Below are positions 61,914 to 64,000 of a stretch of DNA of 64,000 nt, one piece after another. The first letter of the stretch is position 1. Each line of letters begins with the position of its first letter. Both the position numbers and the translations under genes were made by a program. The stretch comes from Jilunia laotingensis. GTDB taxonomy: Bacteria > Bacteroidota > Bacteroidia > Bacteroidales > Bacteroidaceae. The stretch spans positions 3,286,001 through 3,350,000 of the forward strand of contig NZ_JACRTF010000001.1 in the NCBI RefSeq assembly GCF_014385165.1. The letters are read 5' to 3'. The notes under the pieces were generated by a model that was given only the letters and a program-made list of their open reading frames with translations, made no database searches and was not told the origin of the DNA.

Positions 61914-61962
61914 TTGTTCTAATTCTGAATTCTAGTTATATGATATATGATTTCTGATTAAT

Positions 61963-63429
61963 TTATTTTTTCTTTTGATGCTTTTCTTTTTTTGCAGGTT
62001 TTTTGTCATCTTCCGAACACTCCTTTACTTCATCTATGAATTTTTCAAGATCCTTTAAAAGATAACGATCTCCGGTTTTTAAGAGGCTCGCGTGGAAAGT
62101 ATCCAGATTCAAAGGGCTTTCAGATAACTGATTGTATTTATAGAATGCTTTATGATCTCTGAGAATCATGCATACTGTGGCAAGAAGACCATTGATTCCC
62201 GGATAATCAGGATCGTCTTCGCGAGCCTGTTCAAAGCATTGGCGGGCGTTTTCCACCATACCGTAATCAAGACTGAAATTGCCGATCTGGACCAACGTTT
62301 CCGGTTCAGGTGCAAGGTTCAATGCGTGTCGCCAACATTCTTTGGCTTCATCAAATTTATCTTCTTCCAGATAAATTTGACTATCCTGTAAATAGATATC
62401 TACACTATCGGGAATAATTTTTTTTGCTTTTTCGAAAATTAAATGGGCTTCTTCAAGTTTTCCTAATTTTGAAAGGCATTTGGCTTGGCCTGAATATAAA
62501 TCTACAAGAATGGGTGAGTTCTCATTGGGAATACTTTTCAAAGCTTTTCCATAATTTTCGTAGCTAAGTTCCCATTTTTCCATATTAGTATAGGCCAGTC
62601 CGATGAACATATAGGTCAGATCAGGTGGGAGACTTTTACATTGAAGAGCTTTACTGTATTCTTCGATTGCATCCTCATTGTTTTCTATTTGAAGCAGACT
62701 ATGAGCCTTTATCGTATGGGCTTCTCCAAAATTTTCATCGGCTGTCAATGCAAAATCACATGCTTCAATCGCTTTAGCGAAGTCCATCGTGTCGAAATGG
62801 CATTTAGCTAAACCTGTCCAATAGGTAGGATTATAGGGATTTTTATCGATTAATCTATTATAAAAATCGATCGCTTGTTCATACTCATTTTCACTGCGGT
62901 AACAATCTGCCATGACCGCTAGAAATTCTTCTTCCTCTTTGTATTTGTCATATCCGCGTGTGAGCCACGGTAAGGCTTTTTCGGGATAATCCATATCAAT
63001 ATAAAGATAGGCTATATCAATGATGTTTTTTAGATCGTCTTTTTCTTCGATAGATTCCAATTCCTTTTCTGCATCCTCCAGTTTACCTTCGGTAAGCAAT
63101 ATTTCTGCTTTTAGAAGTTTTACTTCCGATTCATAGGTCTCATTGATACATTCGGCTACATTTTTAGCCTTGGCAAATTGCATTGTGTCCAGATACAGAT
63201 AAGCTTGTTCTACAAGAAGGTCTGTATGTCCCGGATGCAATTCCAAGCCATAAGTGATAACTTCCTGGGCATCCTCGAAACGGCGTTCTGTTGCATATTT
63301 ATCAGCTATATCCGCCAGTTGGTCTCCGTCCATGTAGACTTGTCTATTGTTAGCTTTTGCCGTTTCATAACTGGCAATAAGTTCATTTAATTCTTGTCCT
63401 TTGTCCGAAGACGAGTTTTTTCTAATCAT
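61963..63429 (-). CDS. Tetratricopeptide repeat protein
   Basis: A 488-residue soluble protein made almost wholly of TPR-like helix pairs (for example PGHTDLLVEQAYLYLDTMQF, YEQAIDFYNRLIDKNPYNPT, WELSYENYGKALKSIPNE, DEAKECWRHALNLAPEPE). The C-terminus is lysine-rich (DDKKPAKKEKHQKKK). No signal peptide. It is probably a cytoplasmic scaffold; partners unknown. It lies downstream of glnS on the same strand but behind a terminator. Confidence 0.88.
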   Translation of the reverse strand: MIRKNSSSDKGQELNELIASYETAKANNRQVYMDGDQLADIADKYATERRFEDAQEVITYGLELHPGHTDLLVEQAYLYLDTMQFAKAKNVAECINETYESEVKLLKAEILLTEGKLEDAEKELESIEEKDDLKNIIDIAYLYIDMDYPEKALPWLTRGYDKYKEEEEFLAVMADCYRSENEYEQAIDFYNRLIDKNPYNPTYWTGLAKCHFDTMDFAKAIEACDFALTADENFGEAHTIKAHSLLQIENNEDAIEEYSKALQCKSLPPDLTYMFIGLAYTNMEKWELSYENYGKALKSIPNENSPILVDLYSGQAKCLSKLGKLEEAHLIFEKAKKIIPDSVDIYLQDSQIYLEEDKFDEAKECWRHALNLAPEPETLVQIGNFSLDYGMVENARQCFEQAREDDPDYPGINGLLATVCMILRDHKAFYKYNQLSESPLNLDTFHASLLKTGDRYLLKDLEKFIDEVKECSEDDKKPAKKEKHQKKK

Positions 63430-63462
63430 TTATTTAAAAATTGGGTATTTATATGAAAAACC

Positions 63463-63491
63463 GGCTGCACTCCGGATAACGTTGTGCAGCC
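63463..63491 (-). terminator. Intrinsic terminator after glnS
   Basis: GGCTGCAC (63463-63470) and GTGCAGCC (63484-63491) form a perfect stem; on the minus strand it is followed by GGTTTTTC, just after the glnS stop. Confidence 0.75.
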
Positions 63492-63497
63492 TGTCTT

Positions 63498-64000
63498 TCA
63501 ATTCTTAATTTTAAAAGTATCTTTCAAGCCTACTGTACGATTGAAGATCATTTTATCGGAAGTAGAATCTTTATCTACATTGAAGTAGCCGATACGTTGA
63601 AATTGCAAGTAGGAGAGAGGTGGCATGGTAGCAACGAACTTTTCTACATAACAATTGGTGAGGATATTCAATGAATCGGGATTGATCATCTCTTTCATTG
63701 CTTCCAAGGCGTCACAATTCTTAGCTTCACGAATGGCAGCCAATTCATCTCGTGGATTCTCTACTTTCCAGAGCCGGTCATAAAGCCGTACCTCAGCTTT
63801 CAGGCAGTGGGCGCAACTTACCCAGTGCAACGTTCCTTTTACTTTGCGGTTGGCATCGGGCATCCCGCTTTTTGTGTGCGGATCGTACTCGCAATATACT
63901 TCGGTGATTGTTCCGTTCTCATCTTTTTTACAACCTGTGCATTTTACAATGTATGCATTCTTCAGTCGTACCTCCTGTCCCGGAGTCATGCGGAAGTATT
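63498..64000 (-). CDS. glnS: Glutaminyl-tRNA synthetase, C-terminal part (partial)
   Basis: Only the 3' portion is in the window; the frame stays open to the edge, so the ATG at 63989 is internal. The visible part is the GlnRS anticodon-binding beta-barrel region: MTPGQEVRLKNAYIVKCTG, VYCEYDPHTKSGMPDANRKV, KGTLHWVSCAHCLKAEVRLYDRLW and the C-terminal LQFQRIGYFNVDKDS. HPHTKSG-like and GTLHWV motifs are typical of GlnRS/GluRS class I enzymes of the GlnRS branch. Confidence 0.96.
   Translation of the reverse strand, partial: YFRMTPGQEVRLKNAYIVKCTGCKKDENGTITEVYCEYDPHTKSGMPDANRKVKGTLHWVSCAHCLKAEVRLYDRLWKVENPRDELAAIREAKNCDALEAMKEMINPDSLNILTNCYVEKFVATMPPLSYLQFQRIGYFNVDKDSTSDKMIFNRTVGLKDTFKIKN

Noticed and set aside
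1..64000. tRNA, rRNA and CRISPR arrays
   Set aside because: I looked for T-loop GGTTCGA-type motifs with acceptor stems and for regularly spaced repeats and found none that hold together.
1..64000. Insertion sequences or transposases
   Set aside because: No DDE or HUH transposase sequence is seen; the only recombinase is the serine invertase at 58.1 kb.

Overview
The window looks like a chromosomal segment of a Bacteroides species (Bacteroidota, probably the B. fragilis/thetaiotaomicron group). Several signs point that way: promoters of the Bacteroides type (a TTTG element about 19-21 bp before TAnnTTTG), a capsular polysaccharide locus opened by upxY-upxZ behind an invertible promoter, a Mpi-type serine recombinase, FimA/Mfa-like fimbrillins, a TonB-dependent receptor with a carboxypeptidase-regulatory-like N-domain, and many Bacteroidetes-only families (DUF3127, DUF4348, DUF4494, DUF4835, DUF3078). 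I cannot name the species from sequence alone. I found no rRNA, tRNA, CRISPR array or insertion sequence.

Layout. 1-34.3 kb is mostly conserved core: end of hisIE, an FtsE-type ATPase, lysC and lysA (lysine/DAP synthesis), ferritin, a TonB-dependent receptor translationally coupled to a sensor kinase, a threonine-to-glycine module (kbl / SDR-type tdh), murB, a metallo-beta-lactamase-fold protein, dnaN, then a packed dnaQ-like/coaBC/DUF4835/recN/rlmB run, a pseudoprotease-TPR protein, ridA, folC and phoH. At 30.0 kb lies a membrane NDP-sugar 4,6-dehydratase (CapD/WbpM type), closed by a 31-bp perfect hairpin shared with a convergent DHOD-like/YggS/DUF4494 group.

34.3-53.6 kb is a capsule locus. 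A 31-bp perfect inverted repeat (34999-35029 and 35213-35243) encloses a full consensus promoter that points AWAY from upxY, so the locus is in the OFF orientation in this sequence. Then follow upxY, upxZ, a second perfect consensus promoter at the 3' end of upxZ with a strongly hairpinned leader (possible small RNA or bypass promoter), a flippase, a VioA/FdtB-type sugar aminotransferase, a dedicated acyl-making set (ACP, KAS III, ketoreductase, second KAS III), a hexapeptide acyltransferase, a GT56-type transferase, a Wzy-like polymerase, GT2 and GT4 enzymes, a polysaccharide deacetylase-like protein, UDP-HexNAc epimerase and dehydrogenase (UDP-GalNAcA type), another GT4, a WbpV-like reductase and a WecA/WbpL-like initiating phosphotransferase. 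The reading I favour is a repeat unit started on UDP-QuiNAc/FucNAc, carrying a HexNAc uronic acid and a 4-amino-4,6-dideoxyhexose N-acylated with a short hydroxyacyl group made in situ. Genes from about 43.1 to 48.1 kb are much more A+T-rich than their neighbours, so the locus is a mosaic.

53.7-64 kb holds two tandem fimbrillin-like lipoproteins ending in a FISUMP domain, the Mpi-like serine recombinase (likely able to flip promoters such as the one at 35.0 kb), HdeD-like protein, thiol peroxidase, DUF3078 outer-membrane protein, DedA protein, a TPR protein and the 3' part of glnS.
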